This document shows, piece by piece, positions 1-11,318 of a stretch of 64,000 nucleotides of DNA. The stretch is taken from the NCBI GenBank assembly GCA_008330645.1, contig VLTN01000019.1, positions 248,001 to 312,000 of the forward strand, written 5' to 3'. The DNA is from Cafeteria roenbergensis. Its lineage: Eukaryota; Sar; Bigyra; Bicosoecida; Cafeteriaceae. The position numbers were made by a program, and so were the translations under genes. Numbering within the stretch: position 1 is the first letter of the stretch; every line of letters begins with the position of its first letter. The notes below the pieces were generated by a model that saw only the letters and a program-made list of their open reading frames with translations, did no database searches and was not told where the DNA came from.

Positions 1-234
1 GCCGCCCCCACAGCTGCGATACCCCAACCGCTCTCCGGACTCGTTCGGTGGCTGTGCGAATCGCCCGGACAGCGAGCCCGCTTGCCCCCTCCCATCGCGC
101 ACTCTGTGACTCGATGTTGCACTGTCACGGCCGGCCGACCCTCGTTGCGCATCGCAGCCCTCATCCCCCGCCCGCTCCCCTGTTCCCCCAACCTGCTCCT
201 GTTGCTCTTTGCGTCTCTGTCGCTCCCCCCGCAG
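1..234. other. Upstream region and probable intron end before SerA-SerC
   Basis: This stretch lies before the first codon I can assign to the SerA-SerC gene. It ends in a pyrimidine-rich run followed by GCAG at 231-234, which fits a 3' splice site in the phase needed by the downstream frame. No upstream exon with a matching phase-2 donor could be fixed; an ATG at 114 exists, but none of the nearby GT sites gives the right phase. The first exon may lie here or outside the window. Confidence 0.5.
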
Positions 235-3181
235 ACGGTCCCTTGCCGCGTCTCGGCGCGCCGCAGCTGCGGCTGCAGCCTCGACCGGCCGCCGCGGCAT
301 CCGTGCCACCGCGTCTGCTGACGCTCGCGTGCTGTGCAGCGACCCCATCCACCACGCTGCCGTGGACATTCTGCGCTCGCGCGGCCACGAGGTGACCACC
401 ATGGACCGCACCAGCATGTCCAAGGAGGAGCTCATCGCGGCCATCGGAGAGTACGACGCGCTGGTGGTGCGCAGCGGCACCAAGGTGACTGCGGACGTTA
501 TGGACGCCGCCGCGTCTCTCAAAATCGTGGGCCGCGCCGGCACGGGCGTGGACAACATCGACATCCCCGCCGCCACCAAGCGCGGCGTGCTCGTCATGAA
601 CACGCCGGGAGCCAACACCATGGCCGCCGCCGAGCTCACCATGACCATGATCATGGCCCTCGCGCGCAACATCCCGCAGGCGGTGGAGTCGATGAAGGCC
701 GGCCGCTGGGACAGGAAGCTCTTCATGGGGTCCGAGCTGGCGGGCAAGACCGTCGGCCTCGTGGGGCTGGGCCGCATCGGCCGCACCGTTGGGCAGTGGT
801 GCCGAGCCTTCGGCATGACCGTGATCGGCTTCGACCCCGTCATGTCGAAGGAGGCAGCCGAGGCGGCGGGCATCGCCTCCGTGCCTCTCAGCGCCATCTG
901 GGAGCGCTCGGACTTCATCTCCCTCCACACTCCCCTGACCTCGGAAACGCGCGACCTCGTCAACGCAGAGACCCTCAAGCAGTGCAAGGACGGCGTGCGC
1001 ATCGTCAACTGCGCCCGCGGCGGAATCGTCAACGAGGCGGACCTCCTCGCCGCCCTCGACTCGGGAAAGTGCGCCGGCGCTGCCCTCGACGTGTTCCGCT
1101 CCGAGCCCCCCCCGCCCGAGTCCGCCGCCCTCGTCGCTCACCCCAGCGTCATCAGCACGCCTCACCTCGGCGCGTCCACCAAGGAGGCCCAGCTCGCCGT
1201 GGCTCGCGACGTCGCCATCCAGATCGCCGACGCCCTCGACGGCACCAAGTTTGTCGGCGTCGTCAACGCCTCCAACCTCGAGTACGCTTCCCGCCCCGAC
1301 CTCGCCGCCTACCTCTCCCTGGCAGAGCGCCTTGGGTCCCTCCAGGCGCAGCTGGTCGGCACTGCTGCCTCGGTGCGCGGCCTCACCGTGCGCCTTCACG
1401 GCTCCCGCTTCCAGGACCCCTCCGTCGCGGACGTCATCCAGAGCGCCGCAGTCCGCGGCTTCCTCCAGGCCGCCCTGCCGGACGAGGCCGTCAACGTGGT
1501 CAACACCCACATGCTGGCGGAGCAGCTGGGCCTCAAGGTCCGCACGGAGGTCCACCCCACCTCCGACGCCAACTACTCCAACCTCGTCTCCGTGGAGCTC
1601 GACACTGACGAGGGCTCTGCGGGCCCCGCCATTGACAACGGTACCTCCGTGGTGGCAGGCACCGTCTTCAACGAGCGCGACGGGCGCCTGGTCCGCGTGG
1701 GCGGGTACTCCTGCGACGTGATGCCCGCCGGCAACGTGCTGCTCTTCAACAACCGCGACAAGCCCGGGGTCCTCCGCTCCATCATGCGGGAGCTCGGCAA
1801 CGCCGGCATCAACATTGCAAACTTTGGCCTGGGCAGGCACGAGGCGGGCGGCGAGGCCCTCGGCATCATCATCACCGACGAGCCCGTGACCGAGGAGGCC
1901 GTGGAGGCCATCCGCCGCGTCGACTCGGTCAAGAACGTGCGCTGCGTGCGCGTGGATGAGGGCGTGGTGGCGACTGCCGCCGCCACGGCCGCCGCCGTCG
2001 GAAAGTCCACCGCCAAGGACATGGCCATGGCCGTGCCGGCCACAGCGGCCCGCCGCCCCTCCGAGCGGCCCGCCAGCGCCCAGTTCGGCTCCGGCCCCAC
2101 CAAGAAGCGCCCCGGCTGGACCCTCTCCACGCTCGTCGACGCCCCCACCGGCCGCTCCCACCGCAGCGCCCTGGGCAAGGCCAAGCTGCTGCGCGCCATC
2201 GAGGAGACGAAGGAGCTGCTGGAGCTCCCGGAGGGCTACCGCGTGGGCATCGTCCCCGCCTCCGACACGGGCGCCTACGAGATGGCCATGTGGACCATGC
2301 TCGGCCAGCGCCCCGTCGACGTCTTCCACTGGGAGTCCTTTGGCAAGGGCTGGCTCACGGACGCCACCAAGCAGCTCAAGCTCGACGAGACCGTGGGCGT
2401 GCGCGAGTTCTCCGCCCCCTACGGCCACCTCCCGGACCTCTCGCAGGCGGACCCCACCCACGACGTGTGCTTCACCTGGAACGGCACCACGTCTGGCGTG
2501 CGCGTGCCCAACGGCGACTGGATCGCCGAGGACAGGGAGGGCCTCACCTTCGTCGACGCCACTTCGGCCGTCTTCGCGCAGCCGGTGGACTTCCCCAAGT
2601 GCGACGTCACCACCTACTCGTGGCAGAAGGTGCTTGGGGGCGAGGCGGCCCACGGCATGATCGTGTTGTCCCCGCGAGCTGTGGAGCGGCTCGAGACATA
2701 CACGCCCGCCTGGCCCGTGCCCAAGGTGTTCCGCCTCACCAAGGGCAACAAGCTCATCGAGGGCATCTTCGAGGGCGCCACGATCAACACGCCGTCAATG
2801 CTCTGCGTGGAAGACTACCTCGACGCCCTCGCGTGGACCCGGCAGAAGGGGGGCCTCGCCGGGCTCATGAAGCGCGCCGACGACAACCTCGCCGTGATCG
2901 AGCGCTTCGTCCAGGAGCACGAGTGGATGGGCTTCCTCGCTGTGGACCCCGCCACCCGCTCCAACACTTCAGTGTGCCTCAGCGTGGACCTTCCGGCCGA
3001 CAAGATCAAGAAGATGGTCAAGCTCCTTGACACCGAGGGCATTGCTGTCGACATCGGCGCCTACCGCGACGCGCCCCCCGGCTTGCGCATCTGGTGCGGC
3101 GCTACTGTCGAGACCTCCGATGTAGAGGCCTTGATGCCGTGGCTGCAGTGGGCGTTCACCGTCGTGTCCGCCGACGAGTGA
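235..3181 (+). CDS. Fused phosphoglycerate dehydrogenase / phosphoserine aminotransferase (5' exon not resolved)
   Basis: A bifunctional enzyme predicted to oxidise 3-phosphoglycerate to 3-phosphohydroxypyruvate and then transaminate it to phosphoserine, the first two steps of serine synthesis. The first half is a long-type SerA: NAD fold with VGLGRIG near 755-780, catalytic Arg in [10 protein letters not shown] (about 1005-1035), Glu in the SEPPPP stretch and His in TPHLGAST (about 1150-1175), then an intervening domain and a C-terminal ACT domain ([16 protein letters not shown], about 1755-1800). An Ala-rich linker of about 40 residues joins it to a complete SerC with the PLP lysine in [13 protein letters not shown] (Lys codon at 2627). 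The aminotransferase resembles the alpha-proteobacterial/Methanosarcina class rather than the usual eukaryotic one (judged from memory of family motifs). The in-frame N-terminus is Arg/Ala-rich like an organelle presequence, but the continuous frame begins at TTG, so the true start is in an upstream exon. Tail-to-tail with the NEK gene. Confidence 0.9.
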
Positions 3182-3600
3182 GCGGCGGGAGTGGAGCTAG
3201 TTTGGGGGAAGGGGGGCGGCGCAAGTCCGGCGTCGGCACCCAGATTGGCTGGGCAACCGCAACAGTCGGATTGTGAATGTGTGGGAGAGACCAAACGAGT
3301 GTGTGTGCGTGCGTGTCAAGGCGAACTGGAGAGGGAATGGCAGTGGGAGAGCGTGTGCCTCACTCCGCCACGTGCCTCTTTTGTGTTCGCTTGCAACGCA
3401 TGCCTGTCCTTGTCCAGCGACGTTTGCCTCTGTGAAGTTACGCCAACGAGCAACCCGCAAACAGCCAGGACCGCCATGCACAGCACAATCGCAGCCACAC
3501 TGGACACGCCGACGCAAGCTTCCAGGGCCAAGCTTCACGCCGACACGCTCTGCAACCGATGCAGCCGCAACTGCTGGCGGTATGCCGCAGCAGCCCTGCG
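3182..3600. other. Convergent 3' intergenic region
   Basis: Spacer between the stop codons of the SerA-SerC gene (+) and the NEK-like kinase gene (-). It holds a short GT-rich tract around 3293-3320 and presumably both 3' UTRs. No recognisable poly(A) signal, RNA gene or conserved ORF is visible. Confidence 0.5.
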
Positions 3601-5975
3601 TCAGTCGCCCTCGCAAAAGTGCGCCTCCTCGAGCCGAAGCAGCTGCTCCACCACGGGGATGTACGAAAAGCGCTCGGGGCGGTCGCGGAAGTGGTGGCGG
3701 AGCGTGCTGCCGAGATCAGCCGCCCACGCGTCGTCCAGCGCGGAAGGCCCGCGTCTTCCCTCGCCGCCGTCCTCCTTGAGGCTTGCGTATAGCTTGAGGA
3801 AGTCTGTCTGCCCCAGCTGGTCGGCAAGGTATTGCCGCAGCGCCTCGAGTCGAAGCAGAGGCGGGCCGTCGCGCGCGGCGCCGGTGAGGTCAATGGTAGA
3901 GCCGCTCACGCGAATGTGAGCGACCTCGGCGACGTCGTCGGGATCGGAACCGGAGGCGCTTTCGTCGTGCCGCTGCTGCTGCGTGATGGCCTGCTTGGCA
4001 AAGTCGGCAATCGTCGAGTCTCCCGCAGCGCCTGCGCCTCGGCGCTCGGGAGTTCGAGCATGGCCGCTGCCCTTCGGGGTGCCGGCCACTCGTTTGAATG
4101 CGGCCGCAGGGGAAGCGTCCGCGTCGGCGGACGGGTCATCGGCCTCTGAGGACGACGTCGCGCGCTTGAGCAGCACGCCGCGGGCTGCCTTTCGGGCGCG
4201 GTCTGCGGCCTTGCCTTCCCGGCCAGCTGCGGGGCGGGCTGGGGAAGGCTTTTTCGACGCCTCGCGGACGGCCGCGTGGTGCTGCTTGCTCCCGCTGCCA
4301 AGGTCGACGTCAGACATTGCTCTGCCTCGGCCTGCATCAGGGGCGCGGGCCATGGGCGGCGCCGGCGGGGACGACTGGCGAGGAGGCAGATTGGCACCTC
4401 CGCCGCCATCGGCGGCAGCACGGGCCGAGTCACGCTCGGGAGCTGCAGAGGGCTCAGCAGCAGACGCCATGGCATACCTGGCCGGGTCATACCCAGCGCG
4501 TCCGTCGCCCCTCTCTTCGGGAATGCGGGCCGCTGCCGAAGCGGCCGCGGCGGCAGCAGCTGCGGCGACGAAGCCTGCTGCTGGCACCCCGTCTCCGTCG
4601 TCCTCGTCACGGTGCCCAGGCGCCTCCAGGAGGAACCTGAGCTCGCGCGGCAGGACCTCCGGCGCGATTCCGGCTCGCTTGGCGCGGCAGTGGCCGATGA
4701 ACTTTTCCACTGCAGGCCGCATCATCGGCAGCTGCAGAACCGCTGCCACGCTGGGTCTCGAGCCTGGGGACTTGGAGAGCATCAGGTGTGCAAGGCCGCG
4801 CAGCTCCTCGGAGTAGTGACTTGGAAGCGGGGCGTACTTACCCCTGAGAATTCGCCGCACGAGGCTCGGAATCGTCGAGCCGCTGAACGGCCTGCGGAGC
4901 GCCATGACCTCGTACAGCACAACCCCGAGCGACCAAACGTCGGCCCTGGCTCCGTACGGCTTGGACTCCACCACCTCGGGGGCCAGATAGATGGGAGTGC
5001 CCACCACGGTCTTGGCGAGCTCAAACGTGTGCCTCAACACCTGCGAGGCAAGCGCCCACGGCAATGCCGCGACACAGCACGAGGCGGGAGAGATGGTGCC
5101 CGCCTGTTTGTCCTGGCGACGGCAGCCTTGCTTGCAGGCAGAGTCTCACCCTTGCAATTCCAAAATCGCCCAGTCGGATGGAGCCGTCCCGGGACACAAA
5201 CACATTCTGGGGCTTCAGGTCGCGGTGCAGCACCTTGCGGCTGTGGATGTAGGACAGGGCTAGGCAGATTTGGGCAAGGATCTCCAGTACCTCAGATTCC
5301 GGGAAGTGGCTGCCCTTTCGCTGCTGGATCTGCGAAGTCAAGTCGCCGCGGTCGCAGAATTCTGTCACTATGCACAGAGTACGACGAGCGGGGCCCTCGT
5401 CGGTTGCGACCAAGTCCTCGAAGCTCTCGTGGTGGTGGAGGATGCTGGGATGTGCCAGTTTGGACAGCAGCACGGCCTCTGCGCGTGCAGCGACCCTTCC
5501 CTCGTGGTCCATGCTGTGAACGTCGATCTGCTTCACAACGACCGTGAGGCCTGCGTGCAGAGACGTGCAGGCTCAGAACAGGCTCGACGGTTGGGGCGAC
5601 GAGCATCTGGGCACACAGCGACTCGGCAGGAGGGCGGGGGAGGTGCGGGGGCGTTGTCGCTGCTGCGGGACCGGCAGTTTCTGTTGCGCTTACCCGTCCG
5701 TCGATGAGTGCACAGCAGCGCTCGTCCAAAGGAGCCCTTGCCTGCAGAGGTCAGCGGCAGCGTCACGGGAACCGACCCAGCTTGGGACCAAGGTGGAGCG
5801 TGGAGCGCGGCGGGGGAAATGACAGCTGCATGGCGCCTGCGAGTACAGCCAGTGACGTTTCTTGGCGCTCGACGTTTCAGCAAGTAGCGTTTCGCGCTTG
5901 CGCCGACGCCCGCGGTGGCACCCGCCTCTCACCGATCTCCCGCTGGACGGTGTACCGCGTCATCCCGCCGGGCAT
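3601..5975 (-). CDS. NEK (NIMA-related) serine/threonine protein kinase
   Basis: Four exons rebuilt from splice signals and phase: 5933-5975, 5694-5741, 5150-5550 and 3601-5040 (introns of 191, 143 and 109 bp, all GT-AG, phases 1, 1 and 0). They give 643 residues. The catalytic domain is N-terminal: RYTVQREIGKGSFG glycine loop (residues 7-20), lysine in VVVKQID (Lys37), HRDLKPQN (139-146), DFG (159-161) and a NEK-style GTPIYLAPE activation segment. The C-terminal part is Ala/Gly/Ser-rich and looks disordered, with no coiled coil that I can name. NEKs act in cell-cycle, centrosome and cilium control; which subfamily this is cannot be told. The start is ATG at 5975, or possibly 5963, which is in frame and directly precedes the first conserved strand. 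Confidence 0.88.
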
Positions 5976-6115
5976 AGTGCGGCGACTTTGGTCCAGCGCC
6001 CTGGGTGGGTGCTGCCTGAAGGGGGGGTTGCAACAGTGCCGCTGCCGCCGCCGCACGCCGTGCTCTGCTGCGCTTCGACGGATGACGTCACGTTGGCTGC
6101 GACTGCAGCCCATGA
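5976..6115. promoter_or_regulatory. Divergent intergenic region (candidate bidirectional promoter)
   Basis: Only 140 bp separates the proposed start codons of the NEK gene (-) and the unrecognised 652-residue gene (+), so both promoters probably share this stretch. No TATA box or other named element is evident. Confidence 0.35.
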
Positions 6116-8320
6116 ATGGATGGCGGCACTCGCGAAATGGCAGCCTCGCTACCCACTGCGCCATACACATCGCCGCAACTGGACCAGACCGATGTTCACA
6201 TCTACTTTGGCTCGATGCGCGTGCTGATGTGCCCTGTTGCAGGCGATGCTTCCGCGAGGCCGGCGGGTGAGGTTGCGGCGCCGTCGCGCGCCGCGCCAGC
6301 CGTGAGCGGCCCGGGCGTGGCGACCAGCAATGCGGCATGGCGCGCGTGTGACTACTGCAGGCAGCTTGCGGCCGCAGGAAGCAGCACCGGAGGTAGTCGC
6401 CCTGACCAGAAAGCGCCTCGAGGGCCACGGCCACCTGGGCGCGGAATACGCCCACGTGTACGTTCCCTGCGTGCCGGCCCCGGACCCTCTTGTTGAAGAA
6501 CGTGCTGTCGCGGCCGCCGACCCGCTGCCGGCGGTCTTGCAGCGCCCCTTGCTCAAGGTGGCTGAGGGCCACAGCAAGGAGCAAATTCCGGCAATTCGGA
6601 GCGGCGGTGAGGCGGCTTCCGCGCCCGGCGTGACGCGCCCGGCGAGCTGACGCGCCGGCTATGTGCCGGGCGCCAGCCGCCTGACCGATTCGTGGCAGAA
6701 TGGGGTCGCAGAGTGGGAGGTGCTGGTCCGTTGCCCGGCCCGCGCCGCACCGCCGCAGCCTCCGCAGCAGCCGCCACTGCGACTCGTGATCCCGAGAGCT
6801 GCGCACGCGCAGGCCGCGCCGCCATCCTGCTTCTGGATGCCGAGAGCGGCGCCCCCGTTGACCCTTCTGCGGTGGCCGGCCAGGTGCAAGCGGTGCGGCT
6901 CAAGGGCTGCGGCAACTACGTCGCTGGCGAGTACGGGGGCAGGTCGCTGCGCTTCCCGCACCCCGGCATGCCCGTTGCGCCTATGCAAAAGCTGAACCTC
7001 ATGACCTTCGAGGCCGACGAGCAGGCGGTCGAGGTGCGGGGAGTCGCGTTCCCCCACACGGCCGAGCGCGAGGCGATGATGTCCGCCGCGGTGGACGCGT
7101 CGCTCCGCCCGCTGCGCCTCACCGCTGCCATCCGCCCGCTCGCCGTGCAGTCCTTCGCGTCGGGCTTCGACCCGTCCGAGCCCTTTCCGCTTCTGCCTAA
7201 GAGCGTGGCCGTGTCCACCACCCTCGGCGAGAGGCGCGTCGCCTCCCACCTGCTGCCTGGGCTGCTGGCCGCGGCGCGTCTGCTGCTGCCCGGTGTGGCT
7301 GCCACGGGGTCGTACGGCGACTCGGCGGAAAGCGCCGCCGCCGCCGCCGCCGCGCTGCTCCCGCCCTCGCGCCGGGGCGAGTTTGTCCACAAGCAGTGGA
7401 GCGACGACGGGTCATTCGAGGAGACGAGGCACGCCGTCGTCCCGAGCTTTGTTGCGGCCGGCGAGCCTGGGGCCAAGTACGGCGGGCCGGCGGATGCCGC
7501 TGCCTCCGAGTGGCTGGGCACGGAGGAGGCTGCCGAGCATGCGAGCGGCACGCCCGGCGTAGCGCTCGCGGCGGTGGCCCTGACGCTGCCGGGGTGGCGC
7601 CGGGCGGCGTTTGAGCGCGCAGCGGGCCGCTGGCTTGCCGCGAGAGGCCCGGCCGGGGCAGCGCTGGCGGCGCGCGAGGGGGCGCCGCGGTCGGTCGTCG
7701 CTCACTTGTACTGGCGTGTGGGCCGGGAGGCTGGCGCCATTCGCGAGGCCATGACGCGCGCGGGCGTGTCCTGGGGCAACTACCTCGACCACGGCGTGGA
7801 GCCTCACAACAACAGCCACCCGAACAACCTCGTCGTCCTGCCGCCCTCGGCGCTTCCGGAACCCGCCGCCGCTGCCGCCAGCGCCGCCGATGCTTCGGCC
7901 GCCTCCGCCGCCAGCGCCGGGGCTGCCGGGCGCTCCTGGGGCGCGTTGCTTGCGCCGCTCGACCTGGACATGGCCTCGCTGCAGGTGGAGGCGTTTGACA
8001 ACGCGAGCGGAGAGCGGCTCTCAGCCGAGGCGTTCGCAGAGACGCTTGAGCGAGAGGGCCACGAGCTGCTCAGCAACCTGCTCGGCTCCACGGCGTCCAC
8101 GGGCCTGGAGGGCATCGACTCTGGCGCAGGCGCGCCGGCTGCCGCCCAGGCGCTGCACTGGGCGCTGCGCGACACGCTGTGGGCTGGCTTCAAGGCCGGC
8201 CGCGCGGCGGTCGCCGGGTCCGGGCCCGACGACCCGCACCTGACTTGCCCGGCCGTCGACCGGGCATGCCGCGCCCTTTGCGAGCTTGCGCTGGTGCTCA
8301 TGGCAGACCAGGTTTCGTGA
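6116..8320 (+). CDS. Unrecognised protein of about 652 residues
   Basis: I do not recognise this family. Proposed exons are 6116-6266, 6361-6606 and about 6759-8320 (or 6768-8320, the acceptor is ambiguous); all junctions are phase 1 and both donors read GTGAGG. The N-terminal exon encodes a segment containing VHIYFGSMRVLMCPVAG. The body has conserved-looking blocks: RLKGCGNYV followed by a GMPVAP motif, then LNLMTFEADEQAV, SVAVSTTLGERR, and near residue 480 a histidine/asparagine-rich block, NYLDHGVEPHNNSHPNN, followed by LVVLP. An Ala/Ser-rich linker follows, then a helical C-terminus. There is no signal peptide or membrane span. The HN-rich motif could bind metal or nucleotide, but that is speculation. 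The long continuous frame begins with GTG, which is why an upstream exon model was needed. Confidence 0.65.
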
Positions 8321-8483
8321 GTGCAGCAAATTCGCGACAGCGCGCCGGCCACGCACGCGATTCCGCGACGACGAGCAGGCACGATCGCGCCCCACGCAAG
8401 CACCTCAAGGGCTGCGCAGTCGACGCTGGGCACGCACTCGCACCGCCGGCCTCGGCACAGCGCGCCTCCCCTCCTCGGCGCCG
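8321..8483. other. Convergent 3' intergenic region
   Basis: Spacer of 163 bp between the stop codons of the unrecognised gene (+) and CTU2 (-); nothing else seen. Confidence 0.5.
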
Positions 8484-10759
8484 TCACAGCTCATGCCCCG
8501 CCGGCGTCCGCGCCTCAGCCCTGGCGTCCTTCGGCCACGCAGCTTCCAGCGCCGCCATGGCGTCTGCCGTGGCGGCCGGCCCGCCGTCCGCCAGCCCGTC
8601 CGCCATCACCACGCGGCAGGCGTAGCAAGCGGAATCGAGCACCGAGCCGCCCCGCGCGTCGCCCCGCCGCCTCGCTGCAGGCGTGGGCATTGCCGCCGCA
8701 AGACCCACCGCGGGCCCTGCGGCCTCCGCCTCCTCGTCATCCTCCTCGCACACGCCCAGGCACACCGGGCAGAGCCGCGCCTCCGGGCCCTGGCTGTCAC
8801 CGCCTCCCGCCCCCGCCCTGCCGCTGGCCGCCACCGCGGCGGCAGCGCTAGCGGCGGGCCCTCCCCTCCCCGGCGCCGCGACTGCCCCCGGCAGCAGGCT
8901 TGCGTTGGCTCGCTGCATGCCACGCACCACAGTGAGCGACGTCGAGGGGAAGCGGCTCTGCAGGTCTGCCACGAGGCGCTGCGCCAGCAGGGTCACGCCG
9001 CCATGCTGCCGGGCGATGGCGGGGGTCGCCATGGTCATTGGCGCTGCTGTGGAGAAGCGCGGCAGCTCTGCCGTGACGATGGGGTCGGCAGAGCCCTTCG
9101 CGCACCACAGGGCGTTGGACAGCCGGCCCCTCACAGGCGCGGCCGCATCGCCCGGCGACTCGGCCACGCCCGGCCCGTCGTCGCCGTTCTTCGCCGCGCC
9201 CGCCGGCGCCCTGCCGAGGAAGCGACCGCCGAGCCGGCACGCGATGGCGGTTTCGCGGCGGAGACAGCCGAGCATGGGCCGGACGATGACAACCCCCGCC
9301 GGCGTCGCTCGCGGGCTGGGCCCGCCGGCTGCGCTGTCTGAGCCGGGCGAGGCGGCGGGCGGCGAACCAGCCGGGCTGGCGCCGACGGCGCCCTCTTCCG
9401 CCGCGGGCCGCACTGCCTCCCCCGCCCCTTGCGGCGGCGGCCGTGCTGTCACCAGGAACCTCTCGTCGCGGAAGGCAGCGGCGAGGGGCAGCGACCTCCC
9501 CGTGCCGCTCGCAGCTCCGGCCATGACAGCCTCTGCCGCCGTGTCGGCGGGCGTGCCTAGCGCGACGAACCCGAGGCCGAGGCACCGGGCGGCTCGGCGC
9601 AGCAGCCGGAGAGTCAGGGCGGCCACCGCAGCGTCGCGCGCCTCAGCGCTGCGAAGCTTCGTCATCACCAGGTCCAGCAGAGCGGCTCGCTCTGCCGAGA
9701 GGTCGGGCTCTTCGGCACGCGCAGCGGTGCTCGCGGCGCTGTGGAGCTCGTCGGGCGGAGCCATCTCCATAGCTGGCAGCCACGGGGTGAGGTCCTCGAC
9801 GAAGGCGCACTCCAGAGGCAGCCTGACGAAGTGGAGGTCCGAGGCAGAGCTGGCCGCGGAGGCGGCCGCGGAGCAAGCTCGGGCGAAGGGGGACGCCTCG
9901 GCTGCGGCGGCGCCCCCTGCTGCTGCTGCGGCGGCGCCCCCTGCTGCTGCGGCGGCGGTGGAAGCAAGGCCGGTCTTGGGCAGACGTGGCAAGACGTGAG
10001 CCTCGACTGCAGGGCCGAGCGCCGTGGGGTCGACGAAGCAAGCTACGGCAGCCATCGGCCGCGCGATGGCACTCATCTCCGAGCACAAGCGCCGCATGTC
10101 TGGCAGCGGGGCGCAGGCTGCGCCGTCCAGCCAGGTGTCAAAGGCTGTTCCCGGCAGAGCTTGCCCCTCGGCGCTTGGGGCCTCGTTGCCGCCAGCGACG
10201 GCAGCATCAGTCGGAGCGCTGCCGCTGCCGCCGCCACCGCTACCGCTTTCGTCACTGCCTGCTTCCCCTGCAGAGCGCGTGCCAGAGCTGTCCACGGCTG
10301 CCTCGGCCGAGCGTGCGGCCGACTCCACGGCCGTGTGGCGCAGCATCTGCGCAGCCCTCGCGTTGCCCGCGCAAATCTTCCCAGACACGCTGCGTGCCAA
10401 GAAGGCCGACGACGGGCCTCCAGACACGCCGATTAGCAAGCCATCACCCGGTCCGACACCGCAGTGCCGCGGCAGCGTCGCAACCACCTTTTGTGCGAGC
10501 GTCTTCGCGAGAACTTCCGCGCAGACGGGCTGACCGCGAAAAGCCATCACCGCGAGCTCCAACTGCGAGCACAACAGGGAAGCCCTCCACCCTCAGGGGT
10601 GAGGTGTATGCCTCTCGATCTGCAGCGCACGCTGGGGCAGCGCGTTGTGCGGCAGCTGGCCAGGGAGCTCACCGGTTGCTTCGCGCAGCGAGGACGAGAA
10701 GCGGTCGTGGTGGGGCCTGGAGGGGGCGGGGCGTCCTGCCCGCACGACTTCCCGGACAT
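8484..10759 (-). CDS. CTU2: Cytoplasmic tRNA 2-thiolation protein 2 (CTU2/NCS2)
   Basis: Partner of CTU1 in thiolating the wobble uridine (mcm5s2U34) of cytosolic tRNAs for Lys, Glu and Gln. Two exons, 10673-10759 and 8484-10562, joined in phase 0 across a 110-bp GTGAGC...GCAG intron, give 721 residues. The PP-loop motif GVSGGPSS lies at residues 74-81. Further CTU2 blocks are LGLGFVALGTPADTAAEAV, a GRSLPLAAAFRDER-type segment, VVIVRPMLGCLRRE, QSRFPST and C-terminal cysteine pairs CPVC and CYAC. Long Ala/Gly/Ser-rich insertions enlarge it relative to the human protein (about 515 residues). In the N-terminal zinc-binding region only the first cysteine of each expected CxxC pair is present (Cys25-A-K-Q and Cys43-A-E-V). 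The assignment rests on motif order recalled from human CTU2 and is strong. Confidence 0.85.
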
Positions 10760-11318
10760 GGCCACCGACTGTCGCCTGCAGCTCGTTGCTCTTCGCGGCT
10801 CGGGCTCGGCAGTGTCTTCGGAAGCCCCGCCGGCTGGGCGGCAAGCATCGTCTCGCCGCCGCACTGCTCTGCCCGCGATTCCGCATTCAGTTGTTGGGGC
10901 TGTGCGGGCTTCGGCGCTCGGCGGCGCTTCTGTTGGCTCCGCCCTGCGTGGCTGGAACCGGGGGCGCGGGACCTGATTCGGGCACGTCTCCGGCAGTGCG
11001 TGGTACTGCTCGCAGCGAAGCTGGGGGCCCCGCTGGCAAACTACACCCTGATTTCCTGAACGCTGTGGTCCACAAAGCTGTGCGCGCGTGCCCGCTGGGC
11101 TGCCTGCTGCGCAATCACGCACACCGCATGCCCGCAATGTACAAGCAAAGCTCGCGGCGGCGCCCCCAGCGGTCAAGACGCAGCTGAAGCGCTTTTGCCG
11201 CCTTGGCCCTGCAGTGTCGGCTCGGCTGTGCCAAGGCCCGGAGCAACTGCGCAGCGCGCAAGGCAGCCACCGCGGCAATTGAAGCGGTTGCGCGGCATTC
11301 CCCCTATGAGGCGCCGCA
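10760..11318. other. Intergenic region between CTU2 and the ankyrin gene
   Basis: Spacer of 559 bp between the CTU2 start and the ankyrin gene stop, both on the minus strand. It should hold the CTU2 promoter and 5' UTR and the ankyrin 3' UTR. Open frames here show no recognisable motif and overlap one another in several frames. Confidence 0.4.

Noticed and set aside
161-2653. 830-residue minus-strand frame opposite SerA-SerC
   Set aside because: Exact antisense of the conserved enzyme; composition (His, Gly, Val, Asp-rich) is the mirror of GC-rich codons and shows no motif.
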